Assembly (NCBI RefSeq): GCF_019880405.1 | Contig: NZ_CP082269.1 | Coordinates: 1,488,001 to 1,552,000 of the forward strand | Length of the DNA: 64,000 nucleotides | Reading direction: 5' to 3' | From: Enterobacter sp. C2 | GTDB taxonomy: Bacteria > Pseudomonadota > Gammaproteobacteria > Enterobacterales > Enterobacteriaceae | Part shown: piece after piece, positions 57,840-64,000 of the stretch | Position numbering within the stretch: position 1 is the first letter of the stretch | Layout of the letters: each line of letters starts with the position of its first letter | Notes under the pieces: generated by a model | The model's input: the letters and a program-made list of their open reading frames with translations, nothing else | What the model was told of the DNA's origin: nothing | The model's database searches: none | Position numbers and translations under genes: made by a program

Positions 57840-58077
57840 ATTCTGCCACTAGCCACATGTCGGCTTCGTCAAACATCTCTTCCAGCATGCGGTTCAGTTT
57901 CTCTCTGTCGCTTTTACTGGCGTCGCTGTTTAGCCCGTTGGCCTGCATGGGTTTAACGCGTACCTCGGCGTCCGGGAAGATGCGGTGAACCCGACGCGTT
58001 AGCTCGTCCAGGATAATTTCACGCGCGCCCGGCAGCCCGGCCACGTTTCGCTTGTCATACACTAATTCAACAAACAC
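57838..58077 (-). CDS. DinI-like SOS protein
   Basis: 79 residues of the DinI family, with the N-terminal strand MFVELVYDKRN, the helix EIILDELTRRVHRIFPDAEVRV and the acidic C-terminal helix LNRMLEEMFDEADMWLVAE. DinI binds RecA filaments and tunes SOS induction. Copies of this form (ImpC/MsgA-like) are frequent in prophages. Preceded by a LexA box. Confidence 0.88.
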   Translation of the reverse strand: MFVELVYDKRNVAGLPGAREIILDELTRRVHRIFPDAEVRVKPMQANGLNSDASKSDREKLNRMLEEMFDEADMWLVAE

Positions 58078-58092
58078 ACATCTACCCTCGAA

Positions 58093-58112
58093 GCCTGGTT
58101 ATATATACAGGC
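58093..58112 (-). promoter_or_regulatory. LexA box of the DinI-like gene
   Basis: GCCTGGTTATATATACAGGC has CTG-N10-CAG with AT-rich centre, 15 bases before the DinI-like ATG. Confidence 0.8.
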
Positions 58113-58232
58113 GTTACTATAGAAGGCTTGCCAGCCAAGGTAAAGCAAAATACGTCGGTTTCGGGTTGCGCTTTATCATGTTCATAGTTAAAGCTTTAGT
58201 GTGGGTTGTAAGCATATACAGGAGCAATATCG

Positions 58233-58760
58233 ATGAAAATTGTTTGTCTGGGGTGGGGATCGCTGGTCTGGAAGTCGGGCGCTCTGCCTGTGGCGAGTGA
58301 GTGGCACGTTGATGGTCCTGAGCTGCCCATAGAGTTTACGCGCGTCAGCGACGGCGGTGAGCTGGCTACCGCCATCTGCATTAACGCCACGCCTGTTCCG
58401 GTGCTCTGGGCAACGTTGGCAACCCACTCTCTTAGCGAGGCGTGTCAGGCGCTACGTGAGCGGGAGGGGATCCCCGAGGAGCGGGTGGATGGCGTAGGGT
58501 CGTTAACGCTCTCTTCTCAGACCACAGGGCTGCTCGCGGACTGGGCCCGCGGGCGCGGCGTCGACGCCATTATCTGGACGGCACTGCCGGCACGCATTGA
58601 TGACATTGAGGGCAAAGTCCCAACGCCGGAAGCGGCTATCGCTTATCTGCGGGGCCTGACGGGAGAGGAGGGGGAACATGCCAAAAACTATATTCAACAG
58701 GTACCAGAACAGATTGATACGTGCTATCGGCGAGCAATCAGAACAGCATTAGGCTGGTAA
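58233..58760 (+). CDS. Protein of unknown function, possible GGCT-like fold
   Basis: 175 residues starting MKIVCLGWGSLVWKSGAL, with AGGAG 8 bases upstream. The GWGSLVW start, followed by GPELPIEFTRVSDGG and PVPVLWATL, recalls gamma-glutamylcyclotransferase-fold proteins (YGSL motif, then strand pairs). I see no secure catalytic Glu. Single gene divergent from the DinI-like gene; the LexA box is about 120 bases away and probably does not serve it. Confidence 0.7.
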   Translation: MKIVCLGWGSLVWKSGALPVASEWHVDGPELPIEFTRVSDGGELATAICINATPVPVLWATLATHSLSEACQALREREGIPEERVDGVGSLTLSSQTTGLLADWARGRGVDAIIWTALPARIDDIEGKVPTPEAAIAYLRGLTGEEGEHAKNYIQQVPEQIDTCYRRAIRTALGW

Positions 58761-58773
58761 AAAGAGATTAACG

Positions 58774-58795
58774 CTCCCCCGCATAGGCGGGGGAG
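58774..58795 (-). terminator. yccJ terminator
   Basis: CTCCCCCGC / GCGGGGGAG stem with loop ATAG between convergent genes; T-rich on the minus strand after about 10 bases. Confidence 0.65.
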
Positions 58796-58804
58796 GCAAG
58801 GGAG

Positions 58805-59032
58805 TTAAACGTTTTTACGCTCGATAGTTTGTTCACCCCAGAACAGTGAATCTGCATCAGTTTTCTTGAAGGCACGAATCAGCACTTCGTCATTTCCCTC
58901 TTCCCAGATCTTTTCTGCCAGCTTCTCGTCGTAGTTGGCAACTTCAAAAATGGCTTCGGCAATTTCTGGCGAAGTATTACGGATACTTGCCCATTCGCCG
59001 ACGTGATGAGCTTTTGCTTCCTGATTTGGCAT
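58805..59032 (-). CDS. yccJ: YccJ
   Basis: 75 residues, [33 protein letters not shown]..., same length and sequence type as E. coli YccJ, which is co-transcribed with wrbA. Function unknown; stationary-phase expressed in E. coli. 19 bases downstream of wrbA. Confidence 0.93.
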   Translation of the reverse strand: MPNQEAKAHHVGEWASIRNTSPEIAEAIFEVANYDEKLAEKIWEEGNDEVLIRAFKKTDADSLFWGEQTIERKNV

Positions 59033-59051
59033 CTTACTTCTCCTGTTAGGA

Positions 59052-59648
59052 TTAACCTTTTAACTTAACGGCCAGGCCGGCCACGTATTCGCCCTGATAG
59101 CGGGCAATAGCCAGCTCTTCCTCGCTGGGCTGACGGGAACCGTCGCCACCCGCAATGGTCGTCGCGCCGTATGGCGTACCGCCGCGAACTTCAGAGATAT
59201 CGAACAGCTCTTTTGTGCCATAGCCAATCGGCACAATCACCATCCCATGATGTGCAAGCGTAGTCCATGTCGAGGTAATTGTGTGCTCCTGACCGCCACC
59301 CGTACCGGTGGAGCTGAATACGCTGGCAACCTTGCCATACAGGGCACCGGACGCCCACAGGCCGCCCGTCTGGTCAAAGAAGGTGCGCATCTGCCCAGAC
59401 ATGTTACCGAAACGCGTCGGCGTACCCACGATAATGGCGTCGTAATCAGCCAGCTCCTGCGGGGTTGCGACCGGGGCGGACTGTGCCTTGCCGCCTGATT
59501 TCTCAAACAGCTCCTGCGGCATCGTTTCTGGTACGCGCTTAATCACTACCTCAACGCCTTCCACCTTTCCTGCGCCTTCAGCCACGGCGTGCGCCAGGGT
59601 TTCAATGTGCCCATACATGGAATAATAAAGAACCAGAACCTTTGCCAT
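59052..59648 (-). CDS. wrbA: NAD(P)H:quinone oxidoreductase WrbA
   Basis: Flavodoxin-like FMN protein reducing quinones by two electrons. 198 residues as in E. coli; FMN phosphate loop [12 protein letters not shown], isoalloxazine loop [12 protein letters not shown] and [11 protein letters not shown]. In E. coli it belongs to the RpoS regulon. yccJ-wrbA marks a short return of E. coli gene order. Confidence 0.97.
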   Translation of the reverse strand: MAKVLVLYYSMYGHIETLAHAVAEGAGKVEGVEVVIKRVPETMPQELFEKSGGKAQSAPVATPQELADYDAIIVGTPTRFGNMSGQMRTFFDQTGGLWASGALYGKVASVFSSTGTGGGQEHTITSTWTTLAHHGMVIVPIGYGTKELFDISEVRGGTPYGATTIAGGDGSRQPSEEELAIARYQGEYVAGLAVKLKG

Positions 59649-59734
59649 CTTTTCACTCCTCAGTTGCCATCAGGGTATAGTTAAAGATATGCCGTCAGGC
59701 TGAGAGTGCAAATCGGATCGCGCTTATTTTACAG

Positions 59735-59769
59735 CGGGATTAGCATGCCACAGCGGCAAACTAATCCCG
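59735..59769. repeat. Nested inverted repeat
   Basis: CGGGATTAG (59735-59743) pairs with CTAATCCCG (59761-59769); within the 17-base loop TGCC and GGCA can pair again. It may be the terminator of the leftward small gene or an mRNA structure. No T-run. Confidence 0.45.
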
Positions 59770-59794
59770 GAAGGCAGAGAAAACGGGTAATTTA

Positions 59795-60049
59795 TTATGT
59801 CATTTTCTGTAACAAATTTACCGCATGCGCTTCTGAGCGGGTGCGATATTTAATATCGATATCCAGTGAGAGGTTTGCTGTGACATTAAACACCGTCGTC
59901 TGGCCATAACACTCCATATTACTGTTCAGGAGATCACCAGATAATACTTTGCAACCCGTTAACGTGGTGGCAAGTGTAAATTCTCCTTTTTCATTAAGGG
60001 TACACAGGCAGCCGGTATTGACGTTGTAGTGGATAATAATGCTGCACAA
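59795..60049 (-). CDS. Small protein of unknown function, probable TTG start
   Basis: 84 residues from TTG, which lies 6 bases after a strong AGGAGG; an ATG seven codons earlier has no Shine-Dalgarno and includes the AGGAGG inside it. Beta-strand-rich text (IIIHYNVNTGCLCTLNEKGEFTLATTLTGCKVL) with four Cys. No signal peptide. 34 bases downstream of the lysyl-tRNA synthetase gene, so possibly in its transcript. Not recognised. Confidence 0.5.
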   Translation of the reverse strand: MCSIIIHYNVNTGCLCTLNEKGEFTLATTLTGCKVLSGDLLNSNMECYGQTTVFNVTANLSLDIDIKYRTRSEAHAVNLLQKMT

Positions 60050-60083
60050 TTCACTCCTCCTGTTGGGCATATTTTTTGCTGAT

Positions 60084-61598
60084 TCATGGCTGTTTAACCG
60101 GACGCAACGCTGGGAAGAGGATCACATCGCGAATAGAGGGGGAATTAGTAAATAGCATCACCATGCGATCGATACCAATACCTAACCCGGCGGTAGGAGG
60201 TAACCCATACTCAAGCGCCGTCACGTAGTCCTCATCATAAAACATCGCTTCGTCATCCCCGGCCTCTTTCGCCATCGCCTGCTCTCGAAAGCGCTCGGCC
60301 TGATCTTCGGCATCATTAAGCTCGGAGAAGCCGTTGCCAATCTCTCTGCCGCCAATGAAAAACTCAAAGCGATCGGTGATGTCCGGATTGGCGTCGTTTC
60401 TGCGCGCCAGCGGCGAGACCTCTGCCGGGTACTCGGTAATGAACGTAGGCTGGATAAGGTGCTTTTCGGCGACCGCATCGAAGAGTTCGGTGATCACACG
60501 GCCATGTCCCCAGCCCGCCTCAATCTTGATATCCAGGCGCTCGGCGAGACGCCGCGCAGCCCCCGAGGTTGCCAAATCCTCAGCGACAATGCCCTCTCCG
60601 TAGCGGAGGATCGCCTCGGTCATGGTCAGGCGGTCAAAGGAGCGGCCAAAATCAAACGTCCAGTCGCCGTACTGAACGGTCGTCGTGCCCAGCACCGTCT
60701 GGGCAACGTGCCGGAAGAGCGATTCGGTAAAGGTAATCAGGTCGTTGTAGTCGGCATAGGCCTCATACATCTCCATCATAGTGAACTCAGGGTTATGACG
60801 GACGGAGATGCCCTCGTTGCGAAAATTGCGGTTGATTTCGAATACCTTCTCGAAGCCGCCAACCACCAGCCTTTTAAGATAGAGCTCTGGTGAAATACGC
60901 AGGTACATCTGTTGGTCAAGGGCGTTATGGTGGGTCATAAACGGCCTTGCTGATGCGCCACCGGGAATGGCCTGCATCATTGGTGTCTCTACCTCCAGAA
61001 AACCACGGGCCTGCATGAAGACGCGAATGGCGCTGAGAATGTTTGAACGCGTAACAAAGGTGCGTCGCGTGCTATCGTTGACGATCAGGTCTACGTAGCG
61101 CTGGCGATAACGCATCTCGCGATCCGCCAGGCCATGAAACTTATCGGGGAGCGGCCGTAGCGCTTTGGTCAGAGGGACGATCCGGCTGGCGTGCAGGGTA
61201 AGCTCACCGGTCTGGGTTTTAAACAGCGTGCCCTCAACGCCGATGATATCGCCCAGATCGCAGCGTCTGATGTGCTGCTGATACTGCGCCTCCCCCAGAG
61301 AGGATTGGGCGGCATAGATTTGGATCTTACCGCCGCAGTCCTGCAAAACCATGAAGGCCGCTTTGCCCATAATGCGGCGTGACATTACGCGCCCGGCAAT
61401 GGAGACCTGAACATTTTCGGCCTGTAGCGTCGCGGTATCACACTCTGCATAGCGTGCATAAAGCGCGTCTGCGATGCTGTTTCGACGAAAATCGTTTGGG
61501 AAAGCGATCCCCTCTTCGCGTAGCTGCGCCAGCTTCTCACGACGCACTTCCTGCTCACCCGTCAACGCTTGCTCAAAAACTGCTCTCTCTTCGCTCAT
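60084..61598 (-). CDS. lysS: Lysyl-tRNA synthetase, diverged second form
   Basis: Class II lysyl-tRNA synthetase, 504 residues: OB-fold, [26 protein letters not shown] (motif 2, given in full families) and [11 protein letters not shown] (motif 3). The catalytic part is close to LysS/LysU, but the N-terminal 60 residues and [11 protein letters not shown] region differ. The housekeeping lysS normally follows prfB, so this is likely an extra, inducible copy like lysU, which in E. coli lies near the lysine decarboxylase genes. Confidence 0.9.
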   Translation of the reverse strand: MSEERAVFEQALTGEQEVRREKLAQLREEGIAFPNDFRRNSIADALYARYAECDTATLQAENVQVSIAGRVMSRRIMGKAAFMVLQDCGGKIQIYAAQSSLGEAQYQQHIRRCDLGDIIGVEGTLFKTQTGELTLHASRIVPLTKALRPLPDKFHGLADREMRYRQRYVDLIVNDSTRRTFVTRSNILSAIRVFMQARGFLEVETPMMQAIPGGASARPFMTHHNALDQQMYLRISPELYLKRLVVGGFEKVFEINRNFRNEGISVRHNPEFTMMEMYEAYADYNDLITFTESLFRHVAQTVLGTTTVQYGDWTFDFGRSFDRLTMTEAILRYGEGIVAEDLATSGAARRLAERLDIKIEAGWGHGRVITELFDAVAEKHLIQPTFITEYPAEVSPLARRNDANPDITDRFEFFIGGREIGNGFSELNDAEDQAERFREQAMAKEAGDDEAMFYDEDYVTALEYGLPPTAGLGIGIDRMVMLFTNSPSIRDVILFPALRPVKQP

Positions 61599-61730
61599 GG
61601 CCGCTCCTTGTGTATCGCTGTTTTCACAACAATCTACGACCAGGTAACCAGCAAAAGCAAGCGTTTTTCTCTAAAATGAGATCGATTTGATCTTAATTGG
61701 GGTTACGCGAACCGCTAACACATACCCGGT

Positions 61731-62255
61731 TCAGGCGTCACGTTTAATCTTATTGATAATGGCCATCGCTTCCTGCATAAACCGGGCTTTTTCGCTGGTA
61801 GAGAGTGAGGCGATATGTCGGGCCAGCGGACCAAATACTTCGGCATGGCTCATGATCCCCTGCACACCCTCTTTATGAATAACGCGCAGCAGCGCCTCAC
61901 GCTCGCTGTCATCCAGCGACGAGTAGACCATTGACCAGGCAAACTGCAGCGGATCGTCTACCGGCTTAGGCGTGGTATGCCATTTCGCCTCGGTCTCTTT
62001 AAGCTCCCGTGGGTTACGCTCGGTCCCGCCGTAGGCCAGCCACTCCAGAGAGACGTTCTCCCGTTCAGCAATTTTTATTGCCACGTTAAACGAAGGATCG
62101 GTTCCCCGGCTGATGTAGTTATTTAGCGTGGAGTAGGGAAGCTGCCACTCTTCGGCCGCCGCCCGGGTACTGCGGTTACCAATCAGTAGCCTTAGCCTGT
62201 CCGCCAGCGTCTCCTGCCCGGCTGTACGGTATGAAATTGTCTCTTCGCCTTCCAT
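61731..62255 (-). CDS. Bacteriophage CI-type helix-turn-helix regulator
   Basis: 174 residues from MEGEETISYRT. The N-terminal region (GNRSTRAAAEEWQLPYSTLNNY and DPSFNVAIKIAERENVSLEWLAYG) is the phage CI repressor helix-turn-helix domain (PF07022 type). No S24 protease dyad is visible in the helical C-terminal part. Divergent from a Ner-like gene. The frame runs 23 codons further up without support. Confidence 0.8.
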   Translation of the reverse strand: MEGEETISYRTAGQETLADRLRLLIGNRSTRAAAEEWQLPYSTLNNYISRGTDPSFNVAIKIAERENVSLEWLAYGGTERNPRELKETEAKWHTTPKPVDDPLQFAWSMVYSSLDDSEREALLRVIHKEGVQGIMSHAEVFGPLARHIASLSTSEKARFMQEAMAIINKIKRDA

Positions 62256-62443
62256 TTTTAGTCCATCCGCGACGGTGTAGGTAGTCTGATCTTCATAGAG
62301 ATCACAAAACGAGTTTAGAATCACAAAATCTTCAGATAACGCTTTTATTCATCTCAAAAGAGATCAATGATACTACCACGTTATCACCAGGTGATTAGCG
62401 TTCGGGATTATCCCATAGGGTTGAAGAAGAGGTTAGATGAATT

Positions 62444-62683
62444 ATGAGTAAAGTTGAAGCCACGCAGATGGACTGGTGTCGTATCGACATTGTCGCCGCG
62501 CTTCACAAGCGCGGGTACTCGATACGTGAACTGTCGATCCAGGCCGGTCTCAAACCGGACACCTTAAAAAACGTGCTCTCACGTGCCTATCCGAAAGCAG
62601 AACGCATCATTGCCGAGGCCATTGGCGTAGAGCCTGCGCAGATCTGGCCAAGTCGTTACGCCAAGCAGAAGGATTCGCACTAA
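62444..62683 (+). CDS. Ner/Nlp-like DNA-binding protein
   Basis: 79 residues: MDWCRIDIVAALHKRGYSIRELSIQAGLKPDTLKNVLSRAYPKAERIIAEAIGV...IWPSRY, the pattern of Mu Ner and E. coli SfsB/Nlp. AGAGG precedes the ATG by about 11 bases. Divergent from the CI-like gene and just upstream of the antiporter gene on the same strand. Confidence 0.88.
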   Translation: MSKVEATQMDWCRIDIVAALHKRGYSIRELSIQAGLKPDTLKNVLSRAYPKAERIIAEAIGVEPAQIWPSRYAKQKDSH

Positions 62684-62687
62684 CAGA

Positions 62688-62722
62688 GGCACGCACAGGC
62701 GGAAAATAAACTCCGCCGTGCC
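62688..62722 (+). terminator. Hairpin after the Ner-like gene
   Basis: GGCAC pairs with GTGCC and, inside it, GGCGGA with TCCGCC; followed by GTTAATTATT. Could end the regulator transcript before the antiporter gene. Confidence 0.5.
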
Positions 62723-62816
62723 GTTAATTATTCTGCGCAATAGAACAGACGCTTTATCAACAGGACAGTAATTAATCATTACTGGCAATCTATTTTTATA
62801 TCTGTAAGAGGGCATT

Positions 62817-64000
62817 ATGAGTCAGCCTGGAAATAAAATGGGTGTGCTCCAGCTCACCGTATTAACTGCGGTTAATATGATGGGCTCGGGAATTATTATG
62901 CTGCCGACGAAATTAGCCGAGGTAGGAACAATCTCTATTCTCTCATGGCTGGTCACGGCATTCGGATCGCTTGCGCTGGCCTTCGCTTTCTCTAAGTGTG
63001 GCCTGTTTAGTCAAAAGAGCGGCGGCATGGGGGGCTATGCAGAATATGCATTCGGTCAGTCCGGAAACTTTATTTCTAACTATACCTATGCTATTAGCCT
63101 GTTAATTGCCAATATTGCCATTGCTATTTCCGCCGTGGGTTACGGCAGCGACCTCCTCGGCGTCGTGCTCTCGCCGGTAGGCGCGTGCTTGGCGACCATC
63201 GGCGTGATCTGGGTGACCACCATCTGTAACTTTGGCGGGGCAAAAATCACCGGGCGTATTGGCTCTGTGACCGTCTGGGGCGTGATTATTCCGGTGGTCG
63301 GCTTGAGCGTCTTCGGCTGGTTCTGGTTCAAACCCTCGCTCTATATTAGCGCCTGGAACCCTAACCACAGCAGCTTCTTCTCTGCAGTCTCTACCTCTAT
63401 TTCCATGACGCTGTGGGCATTCCTCGGTCTGGAGTCAGCCTGCGCCAACATGGACGCGGTTGAGAATCCGCAAAAGAATGTCCCTATTGCCGTGTTCGGC
63501 GGAACCCTGGCCTGCGCCGTTATTTATATCCTCTCGACGAATGTCATCTCCGGCATTGTACCTAATGCCGACCTGCTGAACTCTACAGCGCCTTTTGGTC
63601 TCGCTTACGCCAGCATGTTTACCCCCTTTGTGGGTAAAGTCGTGATGTTGCTGATGACCCTGGCCTGTATTGGTTCCCTGTTGGGGTGGCAGTTTACCGT
63701 GGGCCGCGTTTTTAAATCATCGGCGGATATCGGTTATTTCCCACGTATTTTCTCCCGCGTCACGAAAGCCGACGCACCCGTGGTTGGCATGGTCATTCTC
63801 GGTATTATTCAGACCCTGCTGGCGCTAATGACCATTAGCCCATCCCTGAATAAACAGTTTAACAGTTTGGTTAATCTGGCCGTTATTACCAACCTAATTC
63901 CCTATGTGCTCTCAATGGCAGCGCTTATTCCCATGCAGCGCCTGGCCGGGGTCACAAAGTCCCAGTTCCATATCAATACCTGTACCGCCGTGATTGGCAC
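62817..64000 (+). CDS. potE: PotE-type putrescine/ornithine antiporter (cut at window end)
   Basis: APC-family antiporter; 394 codons are present of an expected ~440. MGVLQLTVLTAVNMMGSGIIMLPTKLAEVG (helix 1 with the GSGII substrate loop), SGGMGGYAEYAFG and SLLGWQFTVGRVFKSS match E. coli PotE closely, more than CadB or AdiC. In E. coli potE follows speF; here it stands first, after a Ner-like regulator, so a decarboxylase gene may follow beyond the window. The start is preceded by AAGAGGGC. Confidence 0.85.
   Translation, partial: MSQPGNKMGVLQLTVLTAVNMMGSGIIMLPTKLAEVGTISILSWLVTAFGSLALAFAFSKCGLFSQKSGGMGGYAEYAFGQSGNFISNYTYAISLLIANIAIAISAVGYGSDLLGVVLSPVGACLATIGVIWVTTICNFGGAKITGRIGSVTVWGVIIPVVGLSVFGWFWFKPSLYISAWNPNHSSFFSAVSTSISMTLWAFLGLESACANMDAVENPQKNVPIAVFGGTLACAVIYILSTNVISGIVPNADLLNSTAPFGLAYASMFTPFVGKVVMLLMTLACIGSLLGWQFTVGRVFKSSADIGYFPRIFSRVTKADAPVVGMVILGIIQTLLALMTISPSLNKQFNSLVNLAVITNLIPYVLSMAALIPMQRLAGVTKSQFHINTCTAVIG

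Overview
The window is a chromosomal segment of a member of the Enterobacteriaceae. From its left end to about 37.3 kb the gene order follows the Escherichia coli 20-22 minute region almost gene for gene: asnS, pncB, pepN, ssuEADCB, pyrD, zapC, ycbX, rlmL, uup, pqiABC, rmf, fabA, ycbZ, matP, ompA, sulA, sxy, yccS, yccF, helD, mgsA, yccT, yccU, hspQ, rlmI, yccX, tusE, yccA. Protein lengths match the E. coli products closely. MatP, OmpA and SulA sequences are close to, but not identical with, those of E. coli; a relative of Enterobacter, Leclercia, Kosakonia or Kluyvera is likely, but I cannot name the species. The first bases look like the OmpR-binding region upstream of a leftward ompF lying outside the window. 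The E. coli fimbrial cluster between ssuE and pyrD is absent.

From 37.5 to 58.8 kb the E. coli synteny is broken: the hya, app, gfc and tor genes expected between yccA and wrbA are replaced by accessory modules. In order these are an orphan OppA-like peptide-binding protein; tRNA-Ser(TGA) with its own promoter and terminator; a LysR regulator divergent from a short-chain dehydrogenase, followed by a PdxI-like aldo-keto reductase; a small prophage relic (CI-like repressor without a protease domain, facing a LexA-boxed small gene and a holin-like gene); two small proteins of the YmgA/AriR type; an OhrR-like MarR regulator divergent from a four-gene operon (ZigA-type COG0523 GTPase, periplasmic binding protein, FecCD permease, ATPase) with a Zur-like operator; and a sugar locus (FucI-like isomerase, SorC-type regulator, Rbs-like ABC transporter with a DUF2291 lipoprotein) in which the isomerase and transporter promoters share a 34-bp element. 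Then come a PerC-like regulator, two small secreted proteins, an SOS-boxed DinI-like gene and a protein of unknown function.

Synteny resumes only briefly with yccJ and wrbA. It is followed by a second accessory block: a small unknown gene, a diverged lysyl-tRNA synthetase paralogue, a divergent CI-like/Ner-like regulator pair, and the 5' part of a PotE-type antiporter cut by the window end. The last block resembles an acid or polyamine stress locus in which the antiporter would normally be accompanied by a decarboxylase; none is visible here.

The most interesting signals are the Zur-like operator in front of a GTPase plus FecCD-type importer, the duplicated promoter architecture of the sugar locus, and the LexA-controlled small gene opposite an S24-less repressor, an arrangement reminiscent of SOS-induced antirepressor switches. 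All functional statements rest on reading the sequence and recalled family knowledge; no database search was run.
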